From positions 1 through 64,000 of the forward strand of contig NZ_FSRQ01000004.1 in NCBI RefSeq assembly GCF_900143185.1: a DNA stretch of 64,000 bases, given 5' to 3'. The number at the start of each line of letters is the position of its first letter. The first letter of the stretch is position 1. Positions 51,401 through 59,848 of the stretch are shown here, piece by piece. This stretch comes from Chryseobacterium scophthalmum (lineage in GTDB: Bacteria > Bacteroidota > Bacteroidia > Flavobacteriales > Weeksellaceae). Made by a program: the position numbers and the translations under genes. The notes under the pieces were generated by a model, which did no database searches, had not been told where the DNA came from, and saw only the letters and a list, made by a program, of their open reading frames with translations.

Positions 51401-51775
51401 GAGCGCTTTTGAGTTTGAGGGTTGGAGCGTTTGAGAATTGTAGGGTATTGGTTATTGCGAGGAGCAAAGCGACGAAGCAATCTCATGAAAACCTGTCTAA
51501 TCAGTGGAGTTAAGATTCATTTAATTCATTATTTCTGATACAAATCATTCTAATTTCATTTTAGAACACATTAATATAAAGTTTTCAAAAGTAAAATTTT
51601 ATATCGTTCGTCTTTAATTAAAATCTTAAAAAATCTTAAAAAAAATCAAGATTGAATGAAAAATTTTATCTTTGAAAGGAATTGAAAAATAAAACACTAA
51701 GTGATGATTAGAAAATATAAAATATTTAAAAAAATCTTTTTCAATTAAAGCTAAAAACAATTAACTTATACTATT
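51401..51775. other. Intergenic region before the Ter module
   Basis: Contains the palindromic repeat at 51452-51484 and, near the end, a -7-like TATCTTTG (51667-51674) about 100 bases before the first Ter gene. No gene is seen. Confidence 0.55.
51452..51484. repeat. Dispersed palindromic repeat, copy 2
   Basis: TTGCGAGGAGCAAAGCGACG followed by AAGCAATCTCA, the same core as 24430-24510; the distal arm is missing or decayed here. Confidence 0.7.
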
Positions 51776-52450
51776 TTGAAAACAGATATCGACATTCACA
51801 AGCATGATCATTTTTCGTTTGATCTGTGGCTTACTTTAATAAAATCTCACCCTGAATTTAAAGCAAAAAGAGTTGAGCTTTTTTCTTCGTTTTTTAATGT
51901 GGAAAAACCCATCGGTGAAGTTGAAAAAGCGGTGAAATATTATGATGATCTCTGCAATAATATTAATGAGGTAATTGGTGGGAATGTAGATACTTTTGAG
52001 ATTTATTTATTGATTTTAAATTCATTGAATGTCGATATAAAGCAATTGAATCAGGCAAATCTTAATGAGTTTTACCAGAAAAGTGAAGATTTGTTTTTAG
52101 AATATAAACCGGTGGTGATTTTTGATGAATTACACAATTTTTTTGATGAAATTAAAGATCAGGGAAAAACCATCAATATTCTGAGCAATACAGGTTTCAT
52201 CAAAGGTAAAACCATGCGAAAGTTTTTGATGAACGAAAATCTTGATCAATACATCGATTTTCATATTTATTCTGACGAAATTAAATGTTCTAAACCCAAT
52301 CCTTTGGTTTTTCAGGAAGTGAAAAATCAGATCAGAAATCAGGAACTTCAAATGGAGCAGATTTTGCATATTGGCGATAATCCGATTGCTGATTATAAAG
52401 GCGCAAAAGATTTCGGATTCAGTGCACACCTACTCAAACACCAAATATAA
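51776..52450 (+). CDS. HAD-superfamily hydrolase of the Ter module
   Basis: 224 residues, TTG start; no in-frame ATG precedes the nucleophile motif. Motif I FSFDLWLTLI (Asp16), motif II NILSNTGF, Lys before the GNEDxx-like region ECSKPNP (KCSKPNPLVF), motif IV HIGDNPIADYKGA. Ter loci commonly carry a HAD enzyme with a phosphoribosyltransferase, proposed to make a nucleoside-like metabolite. The next gene starts two bases later. Confidence 0.82.
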   Translation: MKTDIDIHKHDHFSFDLWLTLIKSHPEFKAKRVELFSSFFNVEKPIGEVEKAVKYYDDLCNNINEVIGGNVDTFEIYLLILNSLNVDIKQLNQANLNEFYQKSEDLFLEYKPVVIFDELHNFFDEIKDQGKTINILSNTGFIKGKTMRKFLMNENLDQYIDFHIYSDEIKCSKPNPLVFQEVKNQIRNQELQMEQILHIGDNPIADYKGAKDFGFSAHLLKHQI

Positions 52451-52452
52451 TT

Positions 52453-53277
52453 ATGAACAAGCGTTACAGTTTACATAAAATAGATTCTGCAGAGGAATTT
52501 ACTTTTTCGCCTGCAGAATACAGCTATTTCAAATATGGCGATAAATTTTTTGCAGAAAAGTTTGCGAAAGAACTTTTTGATGGGTTTATCAATCAACATC
52601 AGGAAATTTTAGATACCGATAAAGAGATTGTGGTTTTGCCAAGTCCTTACATGGCGATTCCTACCGCATCAAATTTTTTGTGTTTTTACTTTAAAAAACA
52701 TCTTGATTTTTATCTTTTTCAAAAAGGGAAAAAGTCGAGTGTGTTATCTAAGATCAATAGAAATCATACCTATACTACAGATTACGGAAATCTTAGTTTT
52801 GAAGACCGTAAAAATCTGATTGCTAACGATACTTATTATTTAGATAAAGATTTTTTGAGAGAAAAACTCTGCATTTTTATCGATGATATTAAAATTACAG
52901 GAAGCCACGAATACACGGTAAATAAAATTCTCGATCAATATGCAGTAAACGCAGATTTTCTCTTCATGTATTACGCCGAATTGACCAATTTTGATATCGA
53001 TCCTAAAATTGAAAACTTCTTTAATTATTATACGGTGAAAGATGTTGAGGACGTTGTAGAGGTGATGTCTAAAGAAAGTTTCCAGTTTAATACACGAATT
53101 GTAAAATATATTTTAGGTTTAAATTCCGAAAATTTTGAGTATCTTACCTCAAATGTAAAAAAACAACATACCGATGATTTAATCGAGCTTGCGATAAGTA
53201 ACAATTATCATTTAATAAAAGAATACGAAAATAACATAAACACTTTAACACAAACAGAAATCTATTATGGCAATTAA
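52453..53277 (+). CDS. Phosphoribosyltransferase-fold protein of the Ter module
   Basis: 274 residues. The PRPP-binding loop is LCIFIDDIKITGSHEYTV (about 139-156); EIVVLPSPYMAIPTASNFL (about 58-76) supplies the upstream strand. It overlaps the following TerD gene by 11 bases. Published comparative genomics links this family to Ter operons and a predicted nucleoside-like product; the exact base and reaction are unknown. Confidence 0.8.
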   Translation: MNKRYSLHKIDSAEEFTFSPAEYSYFKYGDKFFAEKFAKELFDGFINQHQEILDTDKEIVVLPSPYMAIPTASNFLCFYFKKHLDFYLFQKGKKSSVLSKINRNHTYTTDYGNLSFEDRKNLIANDTYYLDKDFLREKLCIFIDDIKITGSHEYTVNKILDQYAVNADFLFMYYAELTNFDIDPKIENFFNYYTVKDVEDVVEVMSKESFQFNTRIVKYILGLNSENFEYLTSNVKKQHTDDLIELAISNNYHLIKEYENNINTLTQTEIYYGN

Positions 53278-53821
53278 CTTACAGAAAGGGCAAAGAGAAA
53301 ATATAAATGCACCAAAATTTACCATCGGATTAGGATGGGATATCAATAATACATCTACAGGTGGAGCTTTCGATTTGGATGCTTCTTTATTCTTGTTAAA
53401 TGACAGCAAAAAACTGGTTTCAGATAACCACTTTATTTTTTATAACAATCTTGAGTCTCCGGATAAAGCGGTAGTTCACTCTGGTGATAATTTAACAGGT
53501 GACGGTGATGGTGATGATGAGCAAATCAAAATAGATTTAACTAAAATAGATTCTGCAGTACAGGAAATTACAGTTGTGGTAACCATTCACGATGCAGATG
53601 CAAGAAGACAAAACTTCGGACAGGTAAGAAATTCTTTCATCAGAATTTTCAATACTGATACCAATGAAGAGATTTTGAAATATGAATTAGACGAAGATTT
53701 CTCTATCGAAACTGCAGTAGAATTCGGAAGAATCTACAATAGAAACGGAGAATGGAAATTTGAAGCTGTAGGAAGCGGCCAGAGAGACGGTCTGGATAAA
53801 TTTGTATCAATGTATCAATAA
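53267..53821 (+). CDS. terD: TerD-family stress protein, copy 1
   Basis: 184 residues, complete TerD domain: MAINLQKGQREN, GLGWDINNTSTGGAFDLDASLFLL, VVHSGDNLTGDGDGDDEQIKIDL (the Asp-rich Ca2+-binding loop) and VVTIHDADARRQNFGQVRNSFIRI. TerD proteins bind calcium and associate with membranes during tellurite, DNA-damage and phage stress. Confidence 0.95.
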   Translation: MAINLQKGQRENINAPKFTIGLGWDINNTSTGGAFDLDASLFLLNDSKKLVSDNHFIFYNNLESPDKAVVHSGDNLTGDGDGDDEQIKIDLTKIDSAVQEITVVVTIHDADARRQNFGQVRNSFIRIFNTDTNEEILKYELDEDFSIETAVEFGRIYNRNGEWKFEAVGSGQRDGLDKFVSMYQ

Positions 53822-53829
53822 TCATTATT

Positions 53830-54999
53830 ATGGATAATCAAAATCAGCCAATTGACCCATCATTGCAGTCAATTGAGCCATTAAAAACTTTCGAACCGAC
53901 TCCGATGCCGTCTCAGCCGAGCCAGGCAAATCCTTCAACGCCACCGGTTTTGATGGATAGAGATGGGAATGTAAATTTGAATCAGATTCAGGATGCAGAT
54001 CGTGCAAAATATGAAATGGTTGCTAATGCGATTGACGAAACCAACCCAGGATCTATCGTTAATTTCGGTTCAGAATTACAGAAAACTTTAGCCAATCAGA
54101 GTGATAGTTTCTTAGGTAATGTAAGAAGATCAAATTCTGGTGAAGTTGGAGAATTGATCAATAATTTATTGATTGAATTGAATTACGTCGACGTAGATGA
54201 AATCAATAATGGTGGAGTAAAAGGTTTTTTAAGCAAAATTCCTTTTATGAAAAAGATGTTGACGCAGGTTGACAATCTTTTCGCTAAATACGATAAAATT
54301 ACAAGCAATATCGATCAGATTTCACATAAAGTAAACGCAGGAATCATTACTTCTACAAAAGATAATGCAGTTTTACAGACTATTTTCGACAGCAACGTCA
54401 ATTCAATTAAAGCAATTGAAGATCTTGTGATTGCCGGAAATCTAAGAATGGAAAAAGCGGCTTTAGAATTAGCAGATATGGAAACGAATGTTCAGAATTT
54501 TGCTGATTATCAGATTGCTGATAAGAGAGATTTTATCAACAGATTAGACAGAAGATTGGCAGATTTGAAGGTCGTTCGTTTGATTATGATGCAGTCTCTT
54601 CCCCAGATCAGACTGGTGCAAAATAACAACGTTTCAATTGCTGAAAAAGCACAGACAATTCTTACCACAACTTTACCGGTTTGGAAAAATCAGCTTTCTT
54701 TAGCAGTTGCAATGCACAGACAACAGCAGAATATTGAGATTCAGCAGAAAGTTTCGCAAACAACTGAAGATATTTTAAGAAAAAATGCAGAACGTTTGGG
54801 TCAGAATTCAAGAAATGTAGCAAGAGCAAACGAACAGACGATTGTTTCTGCTGAAACCTTGAAAGAAACAACTGCAATGTTGATCAATACTTTGAATGAA
54901 GTAAAACAGATTCAGAAACAAGGTACTGAAAGCAGAAGAAAACTGGATCAGGATCTTCAGACTTTAGAACACGAATTAAAAGCAAACATCAGAGGGTAA
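53830..54999 (+). CDS. TelA-type toxic anion resistance protein
   Basis: 389 residues, Pro-rich start (about 5-40), then helical coiled domain typical of TelA/KlaA: FGSELQKTLANQSDSFLGNVR, FDSNVNSIKAIEDLVIAGNLRMEKAA, and RLIMMQSLPQIRLVQNNNVSIAEKAQTILTTTLPVWKNQLSLAVAM read in parts. Eight bases after TerD. TelA is a regular partner of TerD and TerC in cytoplasmic stress complexes. Confidence 0.93.
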   Translation: MDNQNQPIDPSLQSIEPLKTFEPTPMPSQPSQANPSTPPVLMDRDGNVNLNQIQDADRAKYEMVANAIDETNPGSIVNFGSELQKTLANQSDSFLGNVRRSNSGEVGELINNLLIELNYVDVDEINNGGVKGFLSKIPFMKKMLTQVDNLFAKYDKITSNIDQISHKVNAGIITSTKDNAVLQTIFDSNVNSIKAIEDLVIAGNLRMEKAALELADMETNVQNFADYQIADKRDFINRLDRRLADLKVVRLIMMQSLPQIRLVQNNNVSIAEKAQTILTTTLPVWKNQLSLAVAMHRQQQNIEIQQKVSQTTEDILRKNAERLGQNSRNVARANEQTIVSAETLKETTAMLINTLNEVKQIQKQGTESRRKLDQDLQTLEHELKANIRG

Positions 55000-55038
55000 T
55001 AAGACGGTAAAAAGGTGAATGAGGAGGTTGCGATCATA

Positions 55039-55962
55039 ATGTCTCAAAGCAAAAGAAGATTAACAAGGCTTAAACTTCTGGCTAATTTCTTTGAAAATGT
55101 TGATATCATTGCGATTTATATTAAAACTGATATCATCCATAATTTATTCAACGAAAATCAGACGTTGGATTTCAATAAATTAGAGCTTTTTCACCTGCAA
55201 TATACCGACAGTCTTATCGAATTGTTGACCAAAATAAAAAAGAAAAAGGAAAACGATTTGCTGGCTGTTATTAACGAAATTAATATCAACAACCGATACA
55301 TTGCTTCTTTCGAAGAAAAAAAGACTGATAGTTTTGAAACCGACAGGAAGATCTACAGCGGAATTTTTTCTGAACATCTAAGAAATCTGTATAAAGATCT
55401 TACCGAAAACAGAGCAACTCTAAACTGGAATGATGTACTTTATTTTCATAAAAAATATGCAGCAGAATTTTACAGAACAGAAGTGGATGAGGATAAACTG
55501 AAACCTCAATCTGCTCCGTTTTATCAGTATCAGGATTATTGTATCGAAAGGAAATTGTTGGGAAAACTCAATATACAGAATTTTAAAGTGCGTTTTGTCT
55601 GCGGATATCGTATTGAAAGAGATGAATATGAGTTGTTTAAGATTTTTCAGACTGATGAGCATTTTATTTTCAATGTAGAAGAAAAAAAAATGTATCTGAT
55701 AGATGATGAAGATTTAGAATCATTAAATACGAATGAAAATGAATCTAATCAGATCTCGATCATTAATCAGCTGAAAAGGAAAAATGAAGACCTCAACGAA
55801 ACTATGGAATTTAGGAAAAAAGAGCTTTCGGCAGATGTAACTGCGGTTTTGAAAGACTATCTCAGAAACATTGAAAGCGTTGATATTATGAGTAAGATAT
55901 TTGATGTGAACGAAGAAACCAATATTCTTCGGGCAATGCTTAATTTAAATTTAAATAATTAA
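55039..55962 (+). CDS. Unknown protein within the Ter module
   Basis: 307 residues from the ATG at 55039, which has GAGGAGG 11 bases upstream; a GTG at 55015 is an alternative. Helical, charged, no membrane segment. It opens MSQSKRRLTRLKLLANFFENVD and contains IYSGIFSEHLRNLY and a Lys/Glu-rich C-terminal coil. No motif recognised. Position between TelA and the second TerD gene suggests a module-specific subunit. Confidence 0.65.
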   Translation: MSQSKRRLTRLKLLANFFENVDIIAIYIKTDIIHNLFNENQTLDFNKLELFHLQYTDSLIELLTKIKKKKENDLLAVINEININNRYIASFEEKKTDSFETDRKIYSGIFSEHLRNLYKDLTENRATLNWNDVLYFHKKYAAEFYRTEVDEDKLKPQSAPFYQYQDYCIERKLLGKLNIQNFKVRFVCGYRIERDEYELFKIFQTDEHFIFNVEEKKMYLIDDEDLESLNTNENESNQISIINQLKRKNEDLNETMEFRKKELSADVTAVLKDYLRNIESVDIMSKIFDVNEETNILRAMLNLNLNN

Positions 55963-55991
55963 AAAAGTAAAAAGTAAAAAGTAAAAAGTTT
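55963..55991. repeat. Heptamer tandem repeat AAAAAGT x4
   Basis: Four copies of AAAAAGT in a row directly after the unknown Ter gene. Same period as the repeats at 226, 43505 and 58047. Confidence 0.8.
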
Positions 55992-56030
55992 ATTTTCTAC
56001 TCTATATTTTTAAGTATGTAAATTTTCTTA

Positions 56031-56105
56031 GCTGAGTGGAACGCCTTTGCGAACGAAAATATGCAGAACAGATTTAACAAAAATCTTTGCGGGCTTTGCG
56101 TTTAA
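56031..56105. repeat. Dispersed repeat, copy 2
   Basis: GCTGAGTGGAACGCCTTTGCG then CTTTGCGGGCTTTGCG; matches 17426-17505. Confidence 0.65.
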
Positions 56106-56159
56106 ATTAAATTGAGCAATGAAGCAGAGATTCAAAAAATAACTAAAAAAAAAGAAATA

Positions 56160-56771
56160 ATGGCTATTAACTTACAAAAAGGTCAGAGAATAAACCTTAC
56201 TAAAGAAAACGGGACTACACTTTCCCAGGCTTGCGTAGGAATCAACTGGGGTGCTATCGAGAAGAAAAGTTTCTTCGGTGGAACTTCAAAAGAAGCAGTA
56301 GACTTAGACGGAAGCTGTATTTTATACGATTCAAACAAAAATGCAACTGAAGTAATTTATTTTGGAAACCTTAAATCTAAAAACGGTTCTGTAAAACACA
56401 GCGGTGATGATTTAACGGGTGATGTGAATGGTGATGACGGATTAGACAACGAAGTAATCACCGTAGATTTTTCTAATTTAGATCCTGCTGTTGAGCATGT
56501 AGCAATGGTTTTACACAGCTACAGAGGTCAGGATTTCGGTACAATTCCTTTTGCATCGATTAGAATTTACGAAGGAACTCCAACAAACGTAAGAGAGGTT
56601 TTTGCTAAATATGATATTGCCAATGATAAATCTTTCAGCGGACATGTATCAATGGTGATGGGAGTTTTCTATAAGAGAAACGGTGAATGGAAATTCAACG
56701 CAATCGGAGATGCAACTTCAGACAAAAAACTGGAACAAACGGTACAGACCGTTCAGCAAAAATATTTGTAA
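56160..56771 (+). CDS. terD: TerD-family stress protein, copy 2
   Basis: 203 residues starting MAINLQKGQRINLTKENG like other TerD proteins; an upstream TTG frame extension is rejected. Contains GINWGAIEKKSFFGGTSKEAVDLDGSCILY, the calcium loop KHSGDDLTGDVNGDDGLDNEVI, and VAMVLHSYRGQDFGTIPFASIRIYEG. About 31% longer in the central loop than copy 1, resembling the TerZ/TerD split. Closes the cytoplasmic part of the Ter module before TerC. Confidence 0.95.
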   Translation: MAINLQKGQRINLTKENGTTLSQACVGINWGAIEKKSFFGGTSKEAVDLDGSCILYDSNKNATEVIYFGNLKSKNGSVKHSGDDLTGDVNGDDGLDNEVITVDFSNLDPAVEHVAMVLHSYRGQDFGTIPFASIRIYEGTPTNVREVFAKYDIANDKSFSGHVSMVMGVFYKRNGEWKFNAIGDATSDKKLEQTVQTVQQKYL

Positions 56772-56950
56772 AATAATTTTATTCAATAGGAGCGGGCTTT
56801 AGCCCGTTTTAAATAATGAAATCTTCTTTTGGCTTTAGCAAAAACCTATTTATTGAAATCATTATTTTATTGAAATGAAAATTAGATTTAAATTAGCAAT
56901 ACCTGTATATTTACGGCTATTGCTTTTATCATATAATAAACAGAATTAAC

Positions 56951-57982
56951 GTGGAAAAATACAATATTTTAGAACTGCACCCTGGTTTGGTGTGGGGGTT
57001 TGCGATAACGGTTGTTATCATGTTGCTTCTCGATTTGGGAGTATTCAATAAAAAAAGTCATGAGGTTTCTTCAAAAGAGGCTACAATCTGGTCAATTGTC
57101 TGGATCTCGCTGTCTATGGTTTTTTCAGGAGTTGTGTATTGGGTTTTCAATACAGACGGAACTCCGGAAAGTCACGCAATTGCGGTAGAAAAATTTACAC
57201 AATATCAAGCTGCATATTGGATTGAGAAGGCACTTTCTGTAGATAATCTCTTCGTATTTATATTGGTTTTTGGTTTCTTTAAAGTTCCAAAATTCTTACA
57301 CCACAAGGTTTTATTTTGGGGAATTATCGGGGCGCTTGTTTTTAGAGCCATCTTTATTTTTGCAGGAGTTGAATTAATTGATTTGACTTATTTGCCTGAA
57401 ATGAATGTTTTTGGTCACGCAGTGAAAATCAATGTTGTGATGACGCTTTTTGGGTTATTCCTTATTTATGCGGGAATCAAATCTTGGGGTGACGGCGGAG
57501 ACGATGAAGATGAAGATTACAGCAATACAGCAGGAGCAAAACTGATCAAGAGTTTCTGGAAAGTTTCAGATAACTATGATGGCGACAAGTTTTTTACAGT
57601 GAAAAACGGAGTTAAGATGGCAACACCTTTATTGGTTGTTGTTGGGGTAATTGAGTTTACAGACGTTCTTTTTGCAGTAGATTCTATTCCTGCGATTTTT
57701 GCGATTTCAAAAGATCCGTTTATCCTTTATACTTCAAATATTTTTGCAATTTTAGGATTAAGATCTTTATATTTCTTGTTGGCAAACTTCATTCACATGT
57801 TCAGCAAGCTACCTTATGGTTTGGCAATTATTTTGGCATTTATCGGTGTTAAGATGTTAATTGCTCCTTGGTATCATATCTCATCTCCGGTTTCATTAGG
57901 AATTGTAGGTGGAGTTTTGGTGCTTTCGGTACTTATTTCTATCATGTTTCCCGACAAGGAAGATGACGAAGTAAAAGAATAA
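56951..57982 (+). CDS. TerC-family integral membrane protein
   Basis: 343 residues, GTG start. Nine or so membrane helices; TerC signatures LLLDLGVFNKKSHEVSSKEA, AYWIEKALSVDNLFVFILVFGFF (with the Asp-Asn in a helix) and EFTDVLFAVDSIPAIFAISKDPFILYTSNIFAILGLRSLYF read in parts. TerC proteins are linked to metal export, especially manganese, and anchor the Ter complex in the membrane. Confidence 0.95.
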   Translation: MEKYNILELHPGLVWGFAITVVIMLLLDLGVFNKKSHEVSSKEATIWSIVWISLSMVFSGVVYWVFNTDGTPESHAIAVEKFTQYQAAYWIEKALSVDNLFVFILVFGFFKVPKFLHHKVLFWGIIGALVFRAIFIFAGVELIDLTYLPEMNVFGHAVKINVVMTLFGLFLIYAGIKSWGDGGDDEDEDYSNTAGAKLIKSFWKVSDNYDGDKFFTVKNGVKMATPLLVVVGVIEFTDVLFAVDSIPAIFAISKDPFILYTSNIFAILGLRSLYFLLANFIHMFSKLPYGLAIILAFIGVKMLIAPWYHISSPVSLGIVGGVLVLSVLISIMFPDKEDDEVKE

Positions 57983-58003
57983 CTAAATAAAATTAAAACA
58001 TAG

Positions 58004-58033
58004 AAGGCTTTACAAATTGTAAAGCCTTTTTTA
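58004..58033 (+). terminator. Terminator after TerC
   Basis: AAGGCTTTACA pairs with TGTAAAGCCTT around AAT, followed by a T-run. Confidence 0.92.
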
Positions 58034-58046
58034 TTTCTTATTTTCA

Positions 58047-58088
58047 CCATCAACCATCAACCATCAACCATCAACTATCAACCATCAA
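58047..58088. repeat. Heptamer tandem repeat CCATCAA x6
   Basis: Six copies, five exact and one CTATCAA, ending just before the stop codon region of the minus-strand catalase-related gene. If the number changed it would not alter that protein. Confidence 0.85.
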
Positions 58089-58090
58089 CT

Positions 58091-59092
58091 TTACTTATAT
58101 TTCAACAGCTTATTAATCTTCTTTCTCGTCTGCAGTGAAACTTTATACGCTTCATCTCTGAGTTTCTGGATTTTTCCGACTGGTTGAAAGATTTCAGCGC
58201 TTTCAAAAGGATTAAAAGAGAGAAGTTCATTTTCGCAACCTTTAGGATTAAGCAATGAGCCCTTTTCAATTTTAATTTCTCCAATTTTGATGAAAGGAGA
58301 GTTTTTCCATTCAACATTGAGTCTATTAATGGGTTGATCTTTCAGATCATAACAAAACTGAATATAAACCTCCGCTAAATAATCATGAGTTCTGCAAAAG
58401 CTTTCAATAGCTTCTTTTACAGAATCTTTTTTACCAAAATTTTTCTCTATGTTTTTGGGGCTTACTTTAATTTTAATCATTTTGTCATCAAAACGATAAG
58501 CTCCTACAGAATGATATTCAAAAGAAAGCATGAAATTATTTTTGTTTAAAAGAAGCTTCCAAATATTTTTCAGAAAAGATGGGTTTAAAGTAAAAGGAAT
58601 GACTTTGTAAATCTGCTTTAAAACCGAAAAAGAATTGCTCCATTTTTTTACAAAAAACCGATTGACAGAAGTAAACAATTTCAAAAATACAGAAACAGAA
58701 TTCACCGGAAACAATGGAAAATTTACCAACGGATAATTTGAAATCGTTCTCCCCGAATCGTCTTTTATTTTAATGGCAAAACCATACGCGGGAAAGTCTT
58801 TCTTGTTTTTATTAATCTTCAGATGTGCGTTAGACAATCTTGCAGTAATTTCGTATTTATCACTGTCAAAAACAGTTTTTAAATCATTCGGAATATCTTT
58901 GTTGATGATAAATTCACCTTTCAAAACAGCATAGGTTTTTGCATGAGCATTTCTTGTGGCATAATTTACGTCACTTATTGTAGATGAGTATTCTACAAAA
59001 TCGGCAATGCTCTTTTTGGTCTCTTCCAAGAGTTGTTTTTCTTCATAGCTAAGTTTTTCAAAGTTCTTATTATATTTTAACGGATTTGGCAT
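58091..59092 (-). CDS. Small catalase-related heme protein
   Basis: 333 residues from the ATG at 59092 (a TTG extension adds ten). Catalase-family traits: a distal-His block NYATRNAHAKTYAVLKGEF, ARLSNAH then DFPAYGFAIKIKDDSG, FPLVNFPLFPVNSVSVFL, and FEYHSVGAYRFDDKMIKIKVSP. A likely proximal heme Tyr lies in RDEAYKVSLQTRKK at the C-terminus. It is much shorter than true catalase, like SrpA/allene-oxide-synthase-type relatives, so it may act on organic peroxides. Single gene. Confidence 0.78.
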   Translation of the reverse strand: MPNPLKYNKNFEKLSYEEKQLLEETKKSIADFVEYSSTISDVNYATRNAHAKTYAVLKGEFIINKDIPNDLKTVFDSDKYEITARLSNAHLKINKNKKDFPAYGFAIKIKDDSGRTISNYPLVNFPLFPVNSVSVFLKLFTSVNRFFVKKWSNSFSVLKQIYKVIPFTLNPSFLKNIWKLLLNKNNFMLSFEYHSVGAYRFDDKMIKIKVSPKNIEKNFGKKDSVKEAIESFCRTHDYLAEVYIQFCYDLKDQPINRLNVEWKNSPFIKIGEIKIEKGSLLNPKGCENELLSFNPFESAEIFQPVGKIQKLRDEAYKVSLQTRKKINKLLKYK

Positions 59093-59291
59093 ATAGTTTT
59101 TAAAACTCAATGATAACGCCAAGTTTTTTAATTTACGTTACGAGAATATTAAACATTTTTTAATGTTTTTAGTGCTGTAAACAGAAGCGATAATAAAAAG
59201 CTGGAAGCTTGATGTTTGAAGCTGGAAGTTTATCATTTATGATATGTTTATTTCAATTATCAATTATGATTTATCATTTATGCATAAACCT

Positions 59292-59299
59292 TATCTTTG
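59292..59299 (+). promoter_or_regulatory. -7 box for the FKBP gene
   Basis: TATCTTTG, 11 bases before the start codon. No clear TTG at -33. Confidence 0.5.
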
Positions 59300-59310
59300 T
59301 AAAAAAAATT

Positions 59311-59745
59311 ATGGGAGTAGCAGATTTGTTATTTAAGAAGAAAAAAGAATTGGCAGAGAAAAACCTGAAAGACGGTCAGGAATATATGGTTGAATATGGT
59401 AAAAGGGAAAGCGTAGTGCAGTTACCAAGCGGATTACAGTACGAAATCATTACCGAAGGTGATGGCCCGAAACCAGGTCCAAAATCTATGGTAAAATGCC
59501 ATTACCACGGAACAACAATTGCAGGAAAAGTTTTCGACAGTTCTGTAAAAAGAGGAACTCCAGCTTCATTTCCATTGAATAAAGTAATCAAGGGATGGAC
59601 AGAAGCACTTCAATTAATGCCTGTAGGAAGTAAATGGAGATTGATTATTCCACCTCATTTGGCTTATGGAGATCAGCAGATTAGCAAAGAAATCGGACCA
59701 AACTCTACTTTGGTATTTCAGGTAGAATTATTGGATATTAAATAA
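59311..59745 (+). CDS. FKBP-type peptidyl-prolyl cis-trans isomerase
   Basis: 144 residues starting MGVADLLFKKKKELAEKN; an upstream extension lies before the -7 box and is rejected. FKBP core: SGLQYEIITEGDGPKPGPKSMVKCHYHGT, GKVFDSSVKRGTPASFPLNKVIKGWTEALQLMPVGSKW, and LIIPPHLAYGDQ...IGPNSTLVFQVELL. No signal peptide, hence cytoplasmic. Catalyses proline isomerisation in protein folding. Confidence 0.93.
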   Translation: MGVADLLFKKKKELAEKNLKDGQEYMVEYGKRESVVQLPSGLQYEIITEGDGPKPGPKSMVKCHYHGTTIAGKVFDSSVKRGTPASFPLNKVIKGWTEALQLMPVGSKWRLIIPPHLAYGDQQISKEIGPNSTLVFQVELLDIK

Positions 59746-59770
59746 TCCGGTTCTTAAAAATAAATTAAAA

Positions 59771-59797
59771 TTCATCTGTTTTCAGGTGGATTTTTTT
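59771..59797 (+). terminator. Terminator after FKBP
   Basis: ATCTG pairs with CAGGT around TTTT and the arms extend weakly, followed by seven T. Confidence 0.65.
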
Positions 59798-59848
59798 ATT
59801 TGTGCTATCTTAGTAATAAGATTCATATTTCCCTTAATTGAATTTTTA

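Noticed and set aside
59209..59310. Hydrophobic N-terminal extension of FKBP (possible membrane anchor)
   Set aside because: The extension reads through intergenic repeat sequence (GCTGGAAGTT type) and the -7 box; the ATG at 59311 begins a normal cytoplasmic FKBP.
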